DNA of 64,000 nucleotides from Meloidogyne chitwoodi. Taxonomy: Eukaryota > Nematoda > Chromadorea > Rhabditida > Meloidogynidae. Position 1 is the stretch's first letter. Each line of letters starts with the position of its first letter. The stretch spans positions 558,001 to 622,000 of the forward strand of contig JACZZP010000020.1 in the NCBI GenBank assembly GCA_015183035.1, given 5' to 3'. Under the pieces are notes generated by a model that did no database searches, had not been told where the DNA came from, and was given only the letters and a program-made list of their open reading frames with translations. Positions 51,483 through 63,770 of the stretch are shown piece after piece. The position numbers were made by a program, and so were the translations under genes.

Positions 51483-53571
51483 TTAAATATATCTAATAAG
51501 AAATTTTTTAACTTTTAATATTTTATATTTTTGATTCTTTATTTTCCTTTCTGATGGATAAATAAAAAACATTGAAAGAAGTAGACTGTCCATTGTAAAG
51601 AAAACAGAATTTGCTATCTATTAAATTAATTTATTTAATTATATTTTAATAAATTACCATCAAGTAAATATCATTAATTCCAATACTGTAAATCTTAAAT
51701 AAAATAAAAGTAATTTAAAAATAAATTTAAAACAAACAATAGCATGAATTTCCATAATCCTGAAATAAATTTTAATTAAATTTTATATTTTATTCATATT
51801 TTTATTTGTATAATATTTTATTTTTTCTAATAAAATTAAACAATTTGGTCATTTTTGTATTTTCACATTCTTTTTTTTTTAGAAAGAAATTATTTTAATT
51901 ATTTCAAAAATAATTTAAAATACACCTATTATTTTTTATTAATAAAATTTAAATAGACGCGATTGGCGTTTTGTCTAAAAAGACTTTTCCTCTCTTTTCT
52001 CCTCAACTCTTCTACTATAAATAGTCGACTCTCATCCCAAAAATGTTCATTTGCTTTTTATTTTTAATTTTTCTTTTCCTTTTAATTTTGTCTTTTATAA
52101 AATGTTTATTTTTCCTAACTTTGTTTACATTATTTATTGATTAAATATTATTTTAAAATTAAATAACTACTTATATAAATAAATAATTAAACTTAAAATG
52201 ACTATATACTAACTACTTATTATATAAATAAATAATTAAACTTAAAATAACTATATAACTACTTATAATATAAATAAATAATTAACATTAAATAAATAAT
52301 TTAAAAATTTTTAAATAAAAAAATTTACCAAGTAAAAGCAACAGGTGCAAAAGGAATAAAATCAATAAACTTTTTTGAGATCGCTTTGTACTTAATTTAA
52401 TAATTATAATTTAATAAAATAAAATTTAGAAACAATTAAATAAGGGCAGACAAAAGAGCCGATAATCTGTGCAGCGCTAGCACAAATTCCAGAAACCTAT
52501 AGTTTGTGTAATTTTTAAAAATTATTTGATTAACCTCTCTTCCCAAATGTGGAGGAAGACGATAAATAATTACAAATAAAACAGCTTAAAATTAATTTAA
52601 AAAATATTTTATTTTTTAAATTACTGATGCTGGTAAAAATTGCTAAAATTGAACGAATGAGACGGCGCTATAATTAAAATTTAAAAATAAATTAAAATAA
52701 TTTTTAAAAACTTTTTTGGTTCGATAATATAGCAATGCAAGCAAAAATAATGTTTGCATAAAAACTGCATAACCCTATAAAATAATAATATAATTTAAAA
52801 TGAAATTTATTTTTCTTCATAGTTTGATCATTATATAAAATTTTAATTTAATTTTAATCAGGAGGAAGGATCCGGAAATATAACTACTATTTAATTGTTA
52901 ATTATTAATTATTTAATAATAAAATTTAAAATTAAATAAAATATTCATCAACAAGCAGTGCAGAAATTGAGTAAAATTACTTTTTAATAAGAGATTAATT
53001 TATTTTTGATTTTATATGAAAAAATTGACTTTAAAATTTAAAAAATACACACCTGAAGAAGTATTAATTTGATGTCTTTAATAAAAATTGAATAACGAAA
53101 CCATAAAAAAGAACCAAGCACTGCACACTACAAAAAACAAAAATAACGTGTTTTTTAATATTAAATAATAATTAGTTTAATTATATAATAAACCTGCCAT
53201 GTATGGTATCGGAGTGTCTCCATCACTGCTTTGTCGTCTATACCATTTATATAATGCTTGACTATTTTAAAATTAAAAAAATAATAATTAAAATATAACT
53301 TACACTGGACTAGTTATGAGTAAAATAGCATGTATAGCTAAATTTTTAAAAAATAATTTAATTACTATATTTAATTAAATAACGGCCCTATTGGTCATGT
53401 TTAATATTTATTTGTTTTTTTATTTTCTTTCGTAAATCAGAAACTGACACAACATTTAGATCACCAATTATTAAAAAAAATACCAGTAGACGTGAGAAAT
53501 AAATTCCAAACAAAATTTTCTGTATAATTATGTAACAATGATGAAGGGGTAAAAGCCTCCCAAAAAGACAT
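51483..53571 (-). CDS. SWEET sugar transporter (SWT type), 12 exons, 243 aa
   Basis: A seven-helix uniporter of the SWEET/MtN3/saliva family that moves sugars across membranes. Exons: 53571-53484, 53337-53304, 53261-53194, 53120-53053, 52774-52712, 52667-52625, 52584-52535, 52496-52434, 52390-52329, 51759-51738, 51693-51658 and 51617-51483 (732 nt, phases all close). Recognisable SWEET segments: SPVQALYKWYRRQSSDGDTP after helix 1, AVLGSFLWFRYSIFIKDIK, GYAVFMQTLFLLALLYYR, CASAAQIIGSFVCPYLI, FIPFAPVAFTW-IMEIHAI, YSIGINDIYLMIANSVFF and LLLSMFFIYP. Length fits the family. Intron 9 is long (569 nt) and holds a small tandem repeat, a TATA-like module and one breakpoint of the RING-cluster duplication. 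Exons 10-12 exist as extra broken copies inside the cluster, so short reads or probes from them would cross-match. Confidence 0.92.
51985..52055 (+). promoter_or_regulatory. Core-promoter-like module E (inside SWEET intron 9, antisense)
   Basis: The pyrimidine tract CCTCTCTTTTCTCCTCAACT is followed by TATAAATAG at 52,016 and ATGTTCATTTGC about 30 bp later. Modules C and D are its duplicated relatives; A, B and F are at unrelated places. Confidence 0.35.
52164..52290. repeat. 46-bp tandem repeat in SWEET intron 9
   Basis: About 2.7 copies of a 46-bp unit containing TAACTACTTAT and AAATAATTAAACTTAAAAT (TAACTAC at 52,164, 52,210 and 52,256). It lies near the point where the duplicated RING units lose similarity to this intron. 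Confidence 0.8.
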
Positions 53572-55384
53572 ACGCCTAACCCTGATAATTCGATTGAAGT
53601 CGTAAGATTTTAAATAGCATGAATTTATGAATTTATTTAAATTTTTTATTACTTAAATTACAGAGAATATTGAAAAAAAAAATAAAAAATATAACATTTT
53701 TAATTTAAACCAGTCAAAATGGTTCCCGTGTTTAGCATAAATAAACTAAATATATTAATTAAATAAAATAATGAAAAACTTATTCGATTTTTTAACCTCT
53801 ACCTATTTTATCTAAAATCTCATCTTAATGATCTATTTTAACAAAAAATTAAAAATGAGAATTTTATTTTTAAAATTATATAATAAATTTATTTAATAAA
53901 ATAAAAATAATTATAAATTAAATTATTAAAATTTTAGTTAATAAAATATTTAAAATAAAAATATAAAATTATTAAATTGAATCGTAAGAACACAAGTGAA
54001 TGAATTCGACAACAAAATTAAGAATTTAATTATTTATCACATAATAATCTGAAATACCTTAAATCAAACGTTAAATAAAAATTAAATAAAAAATATATAT
54101 ATTTATTCTTTTTTTAAATAAGCTCCATTTTGCTATTAATTTTTATTTATAAAATAAATAAAAATTAATATTTTTATTTAATTCATAAAAAATTATATTT
54201 ATGTAAAAGATATTAAATTAAAAAAATTTAAGTATACCTAGTACTTTAAAAAATCAAATTTTAAATATGCTACAAAGTTTTTAAATCTTCTATCAAATTG
54301 TGCTTTGAACACATTTAATGATTGTGATCTTATTTTAATAGAGACACACAATATGTATAAAAACTTATGTTTCGGGATCTTTATTCTATCGACTTTTCAT
54401 AACAAAATTTAAAGAAAAAAATTAAATTAATACCGAAACAATTTTATTAGCTTCAAATCAAGCGTTAAATAAAAATTAAATTAAATATTTTAAATTAAAT
54501 AAATTAGAAACAATATTATTAATTAAAAAAATAAACAAGTTCGCTATTAATATACTTTAATATATAAATTAATATATAAAATTAATATTATTATTTAATT
54601 TTAAAAATTAAATAAAAAGAAGCTTTAATTATTTTAATGTAAAAAGAAGACACTACCAACATTAATCAAATAATATAAAAAAAAAGAATATGAAGAAGAG
54701 AAGCAATAGTAATATTGAACTTCGATAAATAAAAACTAACTTTTTTTTTTAATATTTAAAAAATAAAATTTAAAAGCAAAAAAACTTAGATAGAAAAAAT
54801 TTCATGGAGTTACTAGAAAACAAATGAAATAAAAAAATAAATTAAAAAATTAATTTGTCTAAATTAAAAATTATTTAAAAGAAAATATTAAAAATAAATT
54901 AAAATTTGTGTTATTATATAATTAAAAAAAAATACATTTGAAATTAATTTAAATTTATTTTTATGAACAAAATTTTAAAAAATTAAATTAAAAAAAAATT
55001 TATTTAAATTACTATTTCTTAAGAATCTTAAGAACGACCAATTCGTTATTATATTTTTTTCAAGGTCATAGTGCTTCTCAAAACAATTAATGCTGGGCTT
55101 CTCGAAAGCGAATGCAACACGAAAGAGAAAATTGCTATGTTTGTAAAAAACGATAATAATATAAATAAATAATTCGTTACTAATTTTAAAAAAATTTATT
55201 AAATTAATTTTGAATGTTTAGGAGTTTAAAATAAAATTTTCTGGAAAGTTTAAATCCATAGAATTTTGTAATCAACTATAAGTGCAATATTTGATCATTT
55301 AAAATAAAATTTATCCAAAAATATTTAAACATATTGGCAAAATTAAATAAAATTAATTATATGCTATTAATTAAAAAATAATAA
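53572..55384. other. A/T spacer upstream of the SWEET gene
   Basis: This should contain the SWEET promoter. No clear TATA module, open frame or RNA gene was found. A slightly GC-richer stretch at 55,030-55,150 has no sustained frame. Confidence 0.5.
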
Positions 55385-57570
55385 TAAATTAATTAATTCG
55401 TAGTTAAATAATTTTACTTCTGTTAAATAAAATGGAGAATCACCGAGACAAAGAGCCAATTTAATAAAATTATAATTTAAAATTAAATATAATTTTAAAA
55501 TTTATTATTATTTAATTATTAAAATTTATTTTTAATAATTATAAATTAATTACAAAAAAAATAAATTATTAAAAAAATAAATTATTAAAAAAAATAAATT
55601 ATTAAAAAAAATAAATTATTAAAAAAATAAATTACAAAAAAATAAAAAGGCAGACTCCTTATTAATGCAAAAATAAATTATAAATTAATTATATAAATAA
55701 TCTTTTCTCTTTTGTTTATTTTAAGAAAAATGGACGGCGCCTTAAACTGGAAAGTACATTTAATTTTGAATAAATAAATTTTTTTATTAAAAAAATATAT
55801 ATGTATAATTATTTTTAAATTAATTTTTTTTTAATGAAATAAATGTTTATACCCATATAAATTTAAAAATTTATATAAATATTAATTTAATTATATTAAA
55901 AATTATTTTTATTTTAAAATTAGTATACCTAGGTTAGGAAAATACGTTCAATTCTAATGAATTGAACAAATCGTTTTACTATTTAAAATAATAAAAAGTA
56001 ATATTATATAAATCAGAAAATATTATTTTATTTAAATTTAAATTAAAATAAATTTATTTTAAAAATTTAATTTTATTTAGTTCATTTTAGAACGAAATGA
56101 CTAATCGTTTTAACGAAATAAATGCGCAATGTATGGAAAAAATTAATTATATAAATTAAATTTAAAAAATAGATGGGGCGAATTTATAAAAATAATTAAA
56201 ATAATAATAAATTTTAATTAAATATAAAAATTAAAAATAAATTTAAAAAATATATAAAATTAATTATAAATATTATTAAATTATTTAAAAAAAATATTAA
56301 TAGAATAATAATTGAAATAAATAATTTTTTTAAATCAAGGAATTTTGTTCATTGACTTATTGGGCACTGACTCCTCGAGTCTAAACACAAGAGGCTGTTC
56401 GACCAAAAAAATGAAATTTTTTTCATTCACATCTTTTGGTCACGCTGACCTTTTTATTAAAAGAAATAATAAAATTTAAAAAAAAAAAGCGAATTATAAA
56501 ACAACGTGAAGTTTTGGTTAAGAGCACTTATACCATTAGGAAATTATATATTTATATAAAAAAACTATTTAAAATAAAGACATATTACTAAAAAAATTAT
56601 TAATATTTAAATAATTAAATACAAATTAAAGGAATTTTACAATGATGACTAGTTTCAATCGAAATCATTTAAACACAAATTAAAATAATATTTTTAAAAA
56701 AAAATAATCTATTTGGTAAATGTGTAGTTGGCGGTCTACCTGTCCGCAAAGAGAATTCGCTCTTTTCTTTCCTTCTCTTGCATTTTTTGCGTTAGGAGAA
56801 GTGCACGCTTATTTTTCCTTTTCAATTATAGTATCCCTTGGCACATAGGAGAAAAAAGGAAAATTAAAATAATAATAAAGTGAAAATATATTTTATAAAT
56901 GATAAAAGTAGTCTTCAATAATCGGAAACCTTGTAGATATTCAATAATTAAATTTGGATTTTTTCCTTGATTCAATATCAAGAGTTTGATCGTCGAAAAA
57001 TAGAATCCAGAATTTTTTTCGAGGAATTATTAGTTGGGCAAGAAAAGGACATATTGGAAGTTTAATAAAAATATTAAAAAATTCTATTATGTACATATTT
57101 ATACTTATTAAACGAAGCCATGTCCCAACGTTATGATCTTTGATCATTTTTAAAATAAATATATTTTCACTTTATTATTACCTATATTAATTACTATTTA
57201 TTTTAATTTTCCTTTTTTCTCCTATGTGCCAAGGGATACTATAATTGAAAAGGAAAAATAAGCGTGCACTTCTCCTAACGCAAAAAATGCAAGAGAAGGA
57301 AAGAAAAGAGCGAATTCTCTTTGCAGACAGGTAGACCGCCAACTACACATTTACCAATCTATTTTTATAAAAAATGAAATTTTACATTTAAATAAATTCA
57401 TTATTATAAATATTTGATGATTTTTTAAGAGTCCAGTTTTTAGAAAATCCAATGCCTAAAAATGACTTGACTATATTTTAAAATATATTTTTAAAATATT
57501 AACAATATTTTTAAAAATCCAAAAAATGTGATTTTTAAATATTAATGTTTTATAAAAATTTCTTTTTTGT
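55385..57570. repeat. Duplicated spacer block, copy A (with inserted element)
   Basis: Colinear with 61,575-63,770. Shared landmarks are TTCGTAGTTAAATAATTTT, AAATAAAATGGAGAATCA, AAAAGGCAGACT, GAAATGACTAATCGTTTTAAC, TTTTGTTCATTGA, GAGGCTGTT and CCTAAAAATGACTTGACT. Divergence is considerable. The block contains foldback element 3, absent from copy B. No gene was recognised in either copy. Confidence 0.85.
56715..57355. mobile_element. Foldback DNA transposon 3 (641 bp) with 9-bp target-site duplication
   Basis: Inverted arms 56,715-56,894 and about 57,158-57,355 begin GGTAAATGTGTAGTTGGCGG and are nearly identical; the right arm has an extra ~20 bp near its inner end. AATCTATTT is repeated on both sides (56,706-56,714 and 57,356-57,364). 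The paralogous site at about 63,606 has a single AATCTATTT and no insert, a natural empty site. A 9-bp duplication is typical of Mutator-like transposases. The loop contains a 68-codon minus-strand open frame (56,941-57,147) of unknown nature, not called as a gene. Confidence 0.9.
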
Positions 57571-57713
57571 TTTACAATTTTTAAATAATATTTAAAAATT
57601 GTAAAATAAAATTAAATATAAATAAAATTGAATTAAAAATTTATATTCAGTAGACATACATATACTACAATAAATAAATATAATAATTATACAAAATTAA
57701 ATAATAAATAATT

Positions 57714-58022
57714 ATGGAAGCAGAACTTTTTAAAAATCTTAAAGGAAATAATTCTTTAAAATAAAATACAAAAAAAAAAAAAACAAGAAAATGATAAAAT
57801 ATACACTACGGAAATATAAATGGCAAAATTAACGTTATATGAAAATTTAGTAATTTTTTTTTATATTTTAAAATTAAAAATTTTTTTTAGAAAAATAATA
57901 ATAATAAAATATTGAAAATGTAAATAATGAGAATATTGAAAATGAAGATAATCTAATTGTAAGACAGGCCATAGTGCCATTAAATAACTTCACAAATTTA
58001 ATTCATAAAATAAAATATCAGG
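57714..58022 (+). pseudogene. FLYWCH-like gene relic, copy 3
   Basis: The start codon context and MEAELFKNLKGNNSLK match relic copy 1, but the next codon is TAA. The middle is degraded to an A-rich run. The second exon block (VRQAIVPLNNFTNLIHK) is well preserved and follows an intact TTTTTTTTAG acceptor, and CAGGTAGGG at its end looks like a donor. It is non-functional as it stands. Confidence 0.45.
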
Positions 58023-61000
58023 TAGGGTAAAATTTAACATTTTTTAAATTTTAAACAAATATAGAACAAAATGATTAAATTTTGGCAAAAAAATCTGATG
58101 ATAAAAAAAGGATAAATGCCTCATTAAAAATTAAACTACTATTGATATTTTGCAAATAAATATAGAAATAAATATTTAACTAAAGCCACTTAAACTTTTA
58201 ACTAAAAATAACCTTTAGACTTAATAATAATAAAAATAGACTACAATTAAATTTAAAAATAAAATTGCCAGAATTGTTACTTGAAGTAAAGACTTTGCCA
58301 ATTAGACAACTTTAGATTTTTATAAAATTAAATTTAAGCATTAAAAAATTTTTTTAAAATTATTCAAAAATTAATAAAAAAAATTTAAACAACATTTTTT
58401 AATAAATAAAATTAGGTAAAAAAATATTAAAATTTTTTTAATAAAATAAATATAATAAAATAAATGTAATTTCAATATTTGCTATTAAATTTAAAAACAA
58501 AAGCACTAATATAACATAATTTAAAAGTATTTTATTTAACATAAAATTTTTTTTTAAATTTTCTAAATTTAAAAAAAAATTTCAATATTTTTTAAAATTT
58601 TTTACCCTCATTAAAAATATTAAAAAAAAAACATTTAGACATTCTTTTTTGAAATATACACTAGTTACTTTTACTCATACAATTAATAAGCTCGCCGCCA
58701 ATGATCCTGTCAGTAAAATAATTAATATTTATTTAATTTTTTAAATTTTTTTATAAAAAAATAACACTGTTATTTAATAAAACAATATTTTAACATATTT
58801 TATAAAAATATAACAAAATAAAAAATAAAATATTAATATTATTATGACTTATTAAAATGAAAAAAAAATTAAAATTTTAAATTAAAAATAAAAATATCAA
58901 AAAGTATTAATTGAATTAAAAGGATTCAATAACATAAAGTACTTTCGACAAACTTTTAGAAATTTTTATAAAATTAAATAAACCTTAAAAAAATAATAAA
59001 AAAATAAAAAACTTAAAAACAAATGTATATAGATTATTTAAAGAAATTTAATAAAAATAATGATATTCAAGTAAAACTTGGATAAAAATATTAATAAATT
59101 AAAAATAAAACTATATTTAAATATTATTAAATTAAATTATTTTATTTTTCTTTTTTTTCAAAATAATAATAATTATTATAAAAATGACTGAATAAATAAT
59201 GGCATAGTTGACCAAGGACGTCGAAACAAGTGTTTTTTTTTAATTAAATAAAATTCAAACAATTTTTAAATAAATTACTAAAATGTTGAGATTTATAATA
59301 AAATAATATTTATTAACAATAAATTTTTTTAAAAATATTTTTATATTTTTAATGATTATTTTGGACTAAAGCAACGATATCACAATTTCAATGCTAAATA
59401 CATTCTTAAATAAAAATTAGCTATATTTTGACTCAAATTAAATTAATGTTAATATTTAAAAATTAATAATAAATAAAATAAAAGGTAAATAATATTTAAA
59501 AAAAATATAAAAATTAAATTAAAAAAATAAAAAAATTAATTATTATATAACTAAATTGAACAATGAAATTAACAGCTTAAAAACTTTTGTAATACAAAAA
59601 TAAAATTAATAGTTAAAACAATAATATAAATTAATTAATTTTTATTAAATAAAAAATAAAATTAATTTTAATTAATTTAAATATTAAGAAATTTATTTAT
59701 ATTTAAAAATATTTTTATAAATTTATAATTTAATTTTTAAAATAAACTATAATTTTATTTCTATGTATAGAACAATTTTTTAATAATTAATATTTATATT
59801 TAAATATGAAATGAATTTTATAATTATTAAAAAAAATAAAAAATTACTATTAATTTATTAGCGAAATACGATGTGTTTTATTTGGAGACGAGAAAAAAGA
59901 TAACTTATCATATAATTATATATAACTTTTAAATTAGATAATTATATTAATTAGTTAAAAAGAAAAGAAAATATAAATTATAATTAAAAATAGAAATTCT
60001 AATTACATAAAAAAAATTTTTTTTATAATTTTAAAATATTTTTAGTAATGATATATTTTCTTCATTTTTTATAGTATGAGATTATATTTTAAAAATTAAT
60101 TAATTAAATATTTTAAAAATTTAAAAAGAATATTAATAATAAAGTGGTTAGACGTAAAAAGATTAAAACATTCGATACACAAAAAATATCAAAATACGTT
60201 GAAAAATGTTTAGCGTTATTAAAAAAATATAATAATTACGTTTTTGTCATCAAATTGACAAATTAAAAAATAAATTATTTTTAAAAATGAAAAAAAAAAT
60301 AATTTTTTTAGAACCTTCGATTAAACAATCAAAATTTTTGATCTCCTAACTTTGAAACTAGTTAAGTACAATTAACGGAGAGTAAAAAAATTAAATGATT
60401 AAATAATGTAACCACGAAAAAAAACATTTGTTTAGACATCGAAAAAAATAAAAAAAAATATTTAAAAATTGTCAAATTTATTATTTAAATTAAAAAATAC
60501 AAAATGCTAAAAAAATTTTCTAATCAAGACAATTTAAGTCGTCTTTTATAAAATTAAATTAAGGTTAAAGAAAATTAAATAATTGTCATCTACAAATATT
60601 TCTATATTTAAAACAAATTAAATTATTAATATTTAAAAAATAAATAAAAAAGAAATGTTAATTTAAAAAAATAAATAATTTAATAAAAAATTAATGATCT
60701 GATTAGAAGACAAAACATTTTTTTATCAGTAATCTAAGAAATAGAATAATGGAGCTTTATGAAGTCAAAAATAAAATTTATTTTAAAATATTAAATAATT
60801 TAAAAAATGATCCATTTTTTAAAACAATTTTATAAATTTTAATTAAATTTTAATTGATATAATAAATACAATCTACTTTTACTTATTTTTAAAAATTAAT
60901 AATTATTGTACTTTGAACGAAAGTCATCGCTCCCTGTGCAAATTTACTCCTTTGATCTTCTGGGAAGAAGAGTGAGTGACCAAGAAAAAAGACTATAAAA

Positions 61001-61029
61001 AGAACTTTTCTTTTAGTCATTTCTCATTC
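58023..61029. other. Gene-free A/T spacer
   Basis: No gene, RNA gene or clear repeat seen apart from the TATA module at its right end (60,985-61,035). Confidence 0.5.
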
Positions 61030-61035
61030 TTTATT
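60985..61035 (+). promoter_or_regulatory. Core-promoter-like module F
   Basis: TATAAAAAG at 60,994 followed by GTCATTTCTCATTCTTTATT at 61,016, the closest match to module B. The 26-bp minisatellite starts immediately downstream, so no gene follows. Confidence 0.35.
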
Positions 61036-61566
61036 TATTTAAATAAATTAATAATAATATTTATTTAAATAAATTAATAATAATATTTATTTAAATAAAT
61101 TAATAATAATATTTATTTAAATAAATTAATAATAATATTTATTTAAATAAATTAATAATAATATTTATTTAAATAAATTAATAATAATATTTATTTAAAT
61201 AAATTAATAATAATATTTATTTAAATAAATTAATAATAATATTTATTTAAATAAATTAATAATAATATTTATTTAAATAAATTAATAATAATATTTATTT
61301 AAATAAATTAATAATAATATTTATTTAAATAAATTAATAATAATATTTATTTAAATAAATTAATAAAATATTTATTTAAATAAATTAATAATAATATTTA
61401 TTTAAATAAATTAATAATAATATTTATTTAAATAAATTAATAATAATATTTATTTAAATAAATTAATAATAATATTTATTTAAATAAATTAATAATAATA
61501 TTTATTTAAATAAATTAATAATAATATTTATTTAAATAAATTAATAATAATATTTATTTAAATAAA
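61030..61566. repeat. 26-bp minisatellite, about 20.5 copies
   Basis: Unit ATTTAAATAAATTAATAATA plus ATATTT, a near-palindrome built around ATTTAAAT. Copies are identical apart from one two-to-three-base deletion at about 61,363. It abuts the left border of duplicated block B. Confidence 0.95.
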
Positions 61567-61574
61567 TAATACTT

Positions 61575-63770
61575 TATATTAATTCGTAGTTAAATAATTT
61601 TGCTTCTTTTAAATAAAATGGAGAATCAATCGAGACAACGCACAATTTAATAATATTATTTTTAAAATTAAATAAAAAAATTAAAATTTATTATTATTTA
61701 AAATTTATTTTAATAATTATAATTTTTATTAAAAAAAATAATTTATTTACTAACAAATAAAAAGGCAGACTAATATCAATAAAAAATAAATTATAGAATT
61801 ATATACTGAATAATCTATTCTCTAATGTTTATTTCAAAAAAAATTGGCCTTACAACTGTTAAGTACATTTAATTTTGAACAAATAAATTTTTATTAAAAA
61901 ATTTATATAATTATTAAAAATTATTTTTTTTTTTTTTAATTAAATAATTATTAAAAATTATTTTTTTATTTTAAAATTAGTAAAGGTTAAAAGGACAATA
62001 CGATCAATTATAGTGCCAATCTTTTTATTAACTAAAATAATAAAAAGTAATATTATTATATAAATCAGAAAATATTATTATTTAAATAAATATTATAATT
62101 AAATTTATTTTAAAAATTAAATTTTATTTAAAGTTTAATTATAAAACGAAATGACTAATCGTTTTAACGTAATAGATGAGCAATATGTGGAGAAAATGAA
62201 TTATATAAAAATTTAAATTTAAAAATGTTAATTAAATATAAAAATTAAAAATAAATTTAAAAAAATATATAAAATTAATTATAAATATTATTAAATTATT
62301 AAAAAAAATATTAATAGAAGAATCATTGAAAAAATAATTTTTTTTAAATAAAAGAATTTTGTTCATTGAGCACTGACTCTCAATTCGAAACACGAGAGGC
62401 TGTTTGACTCAAAAAAATGGAATTTTTTTTTCATGCACCTTTTGTCGCGCTGATCTTTTTATTAGTAAAAGAAATAATAAAATTTAAAAAAAAAAATTAA
62501 AAACGGTAGTGAGAAGTTATGGATTGGAGCAGCTTTTACCGTTAAACAATTATACCTATGTATATATTTATAAAAAATTATTTAAAATAAACATAAATAT
62601 TATTTAATAATAATTTTCTTAATTAGTTGGTTGAGTAATTAAAATTTAAATTATAGGTATATTAAGTTGAATAAATTGAATATTTTTTAATATTTTTTTT
62701 ATAAAAATAACTATAGTAAAATAAATTTTAAAAATATTTGTTTATTTAAACAAATATAGAATTATAAATAAAAAATATCTAAAAAAATATTTTAAACTGA
62801 TTAATTTTCAATTTTAAGCAAATATAAGTAATAATTAAATTAAATGTTTTAGAAAGTTAATAAAAATAATTTTAATACAATTTTTAAATAAATAAAAATG
62901 CTGTGTTTTATAATATTAAAATAATATTTTGTCAACGATAAATTATTATTTTACAAAAAATAATAATTTAATATTTTTTAAGAATGTGTCTCAAAGTATT
63001 TATAAGATCTTCAATCGCCAAATTAAAATCGAATATTACATTACAAAAATAATTAATATATTTAAAAATTAATACTAATTGCCACAGAATAATAAGTGTT
63101 TTTTTAATAAACAAAAAATTAATTAATTAAAAATATTTAATAATTTAAATTAAAAAAAATAATAATTTATTTTTTAAATATTTTTATATTGAAATTTTAA
63201 GTTGAAGGACATGATTTACAATTTTATTTTATATAAGTATATTTAAAGAAGATAAATTTTTTTAAATTTAAAAAATTAAATTTATATTTTAATTTACATA
63301 TATTATTTTTAATTAAAAAATATTATAATTATTAATTTAATATTATGGGCAACAACACAATTTGTATGAAAGGCTATGGCTAGCAAGTACAAAACTACAT
63401 AATTAAATTTAAATTTAGTCTTGTTTCATTTTTATTTATTTTAAGAACTTGTAAAAACATTAATTTTATACAAAACATATTACTAAAAAATTATTAATAT
63501 TTAAATAATTAAATACAAATTAATGAAATATCACAATGCTGACTAATTTCATCGACTTTATCATTTAAACAAAATTAATAATAATAATAATATTTTTAAA
63601 AAATAATAATCTATTTTTAAAAAAATGAAATTTACATTTAAATAAATTTATTATGATAAATATTTGATGATTACTTTAGAGTTCAGCTTTTAGAAAACCC
63701 AGTGCCTAAAAATGACTTGACTTTATATTTTTAAAATATTAACAATATTTAAAAAAAATGTTTTTTTAAA
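61575..63770. repeat. Duplicated spacer block, copy B
   Basis: Partner of 55,385-57,570. It lacks the foldback insert and has an extra ~870 bp of A/T DNA between the GAGGCTGTT region (to about 62,610) and the resumption of similarity at about 63,475 (ACATATTACTAAAAAATTA). Confidence 0.85.

Noticed and set aside
52325..52390. SWEET gene first read as truncated after AFTW (TGG TAA)
   Set aside because: A GT donor lies inside TGG/TAA and the three missing exons are present at 51,759-51,483, restoring helices 6 and 7 in frame.
56941..57147. 68-codon minus-strand open frame in the loop of foldback element 3
   Set aside because: It is short, with no recognisable motif or splice context; it could be a captured fragment but cannot be supported as a gene.
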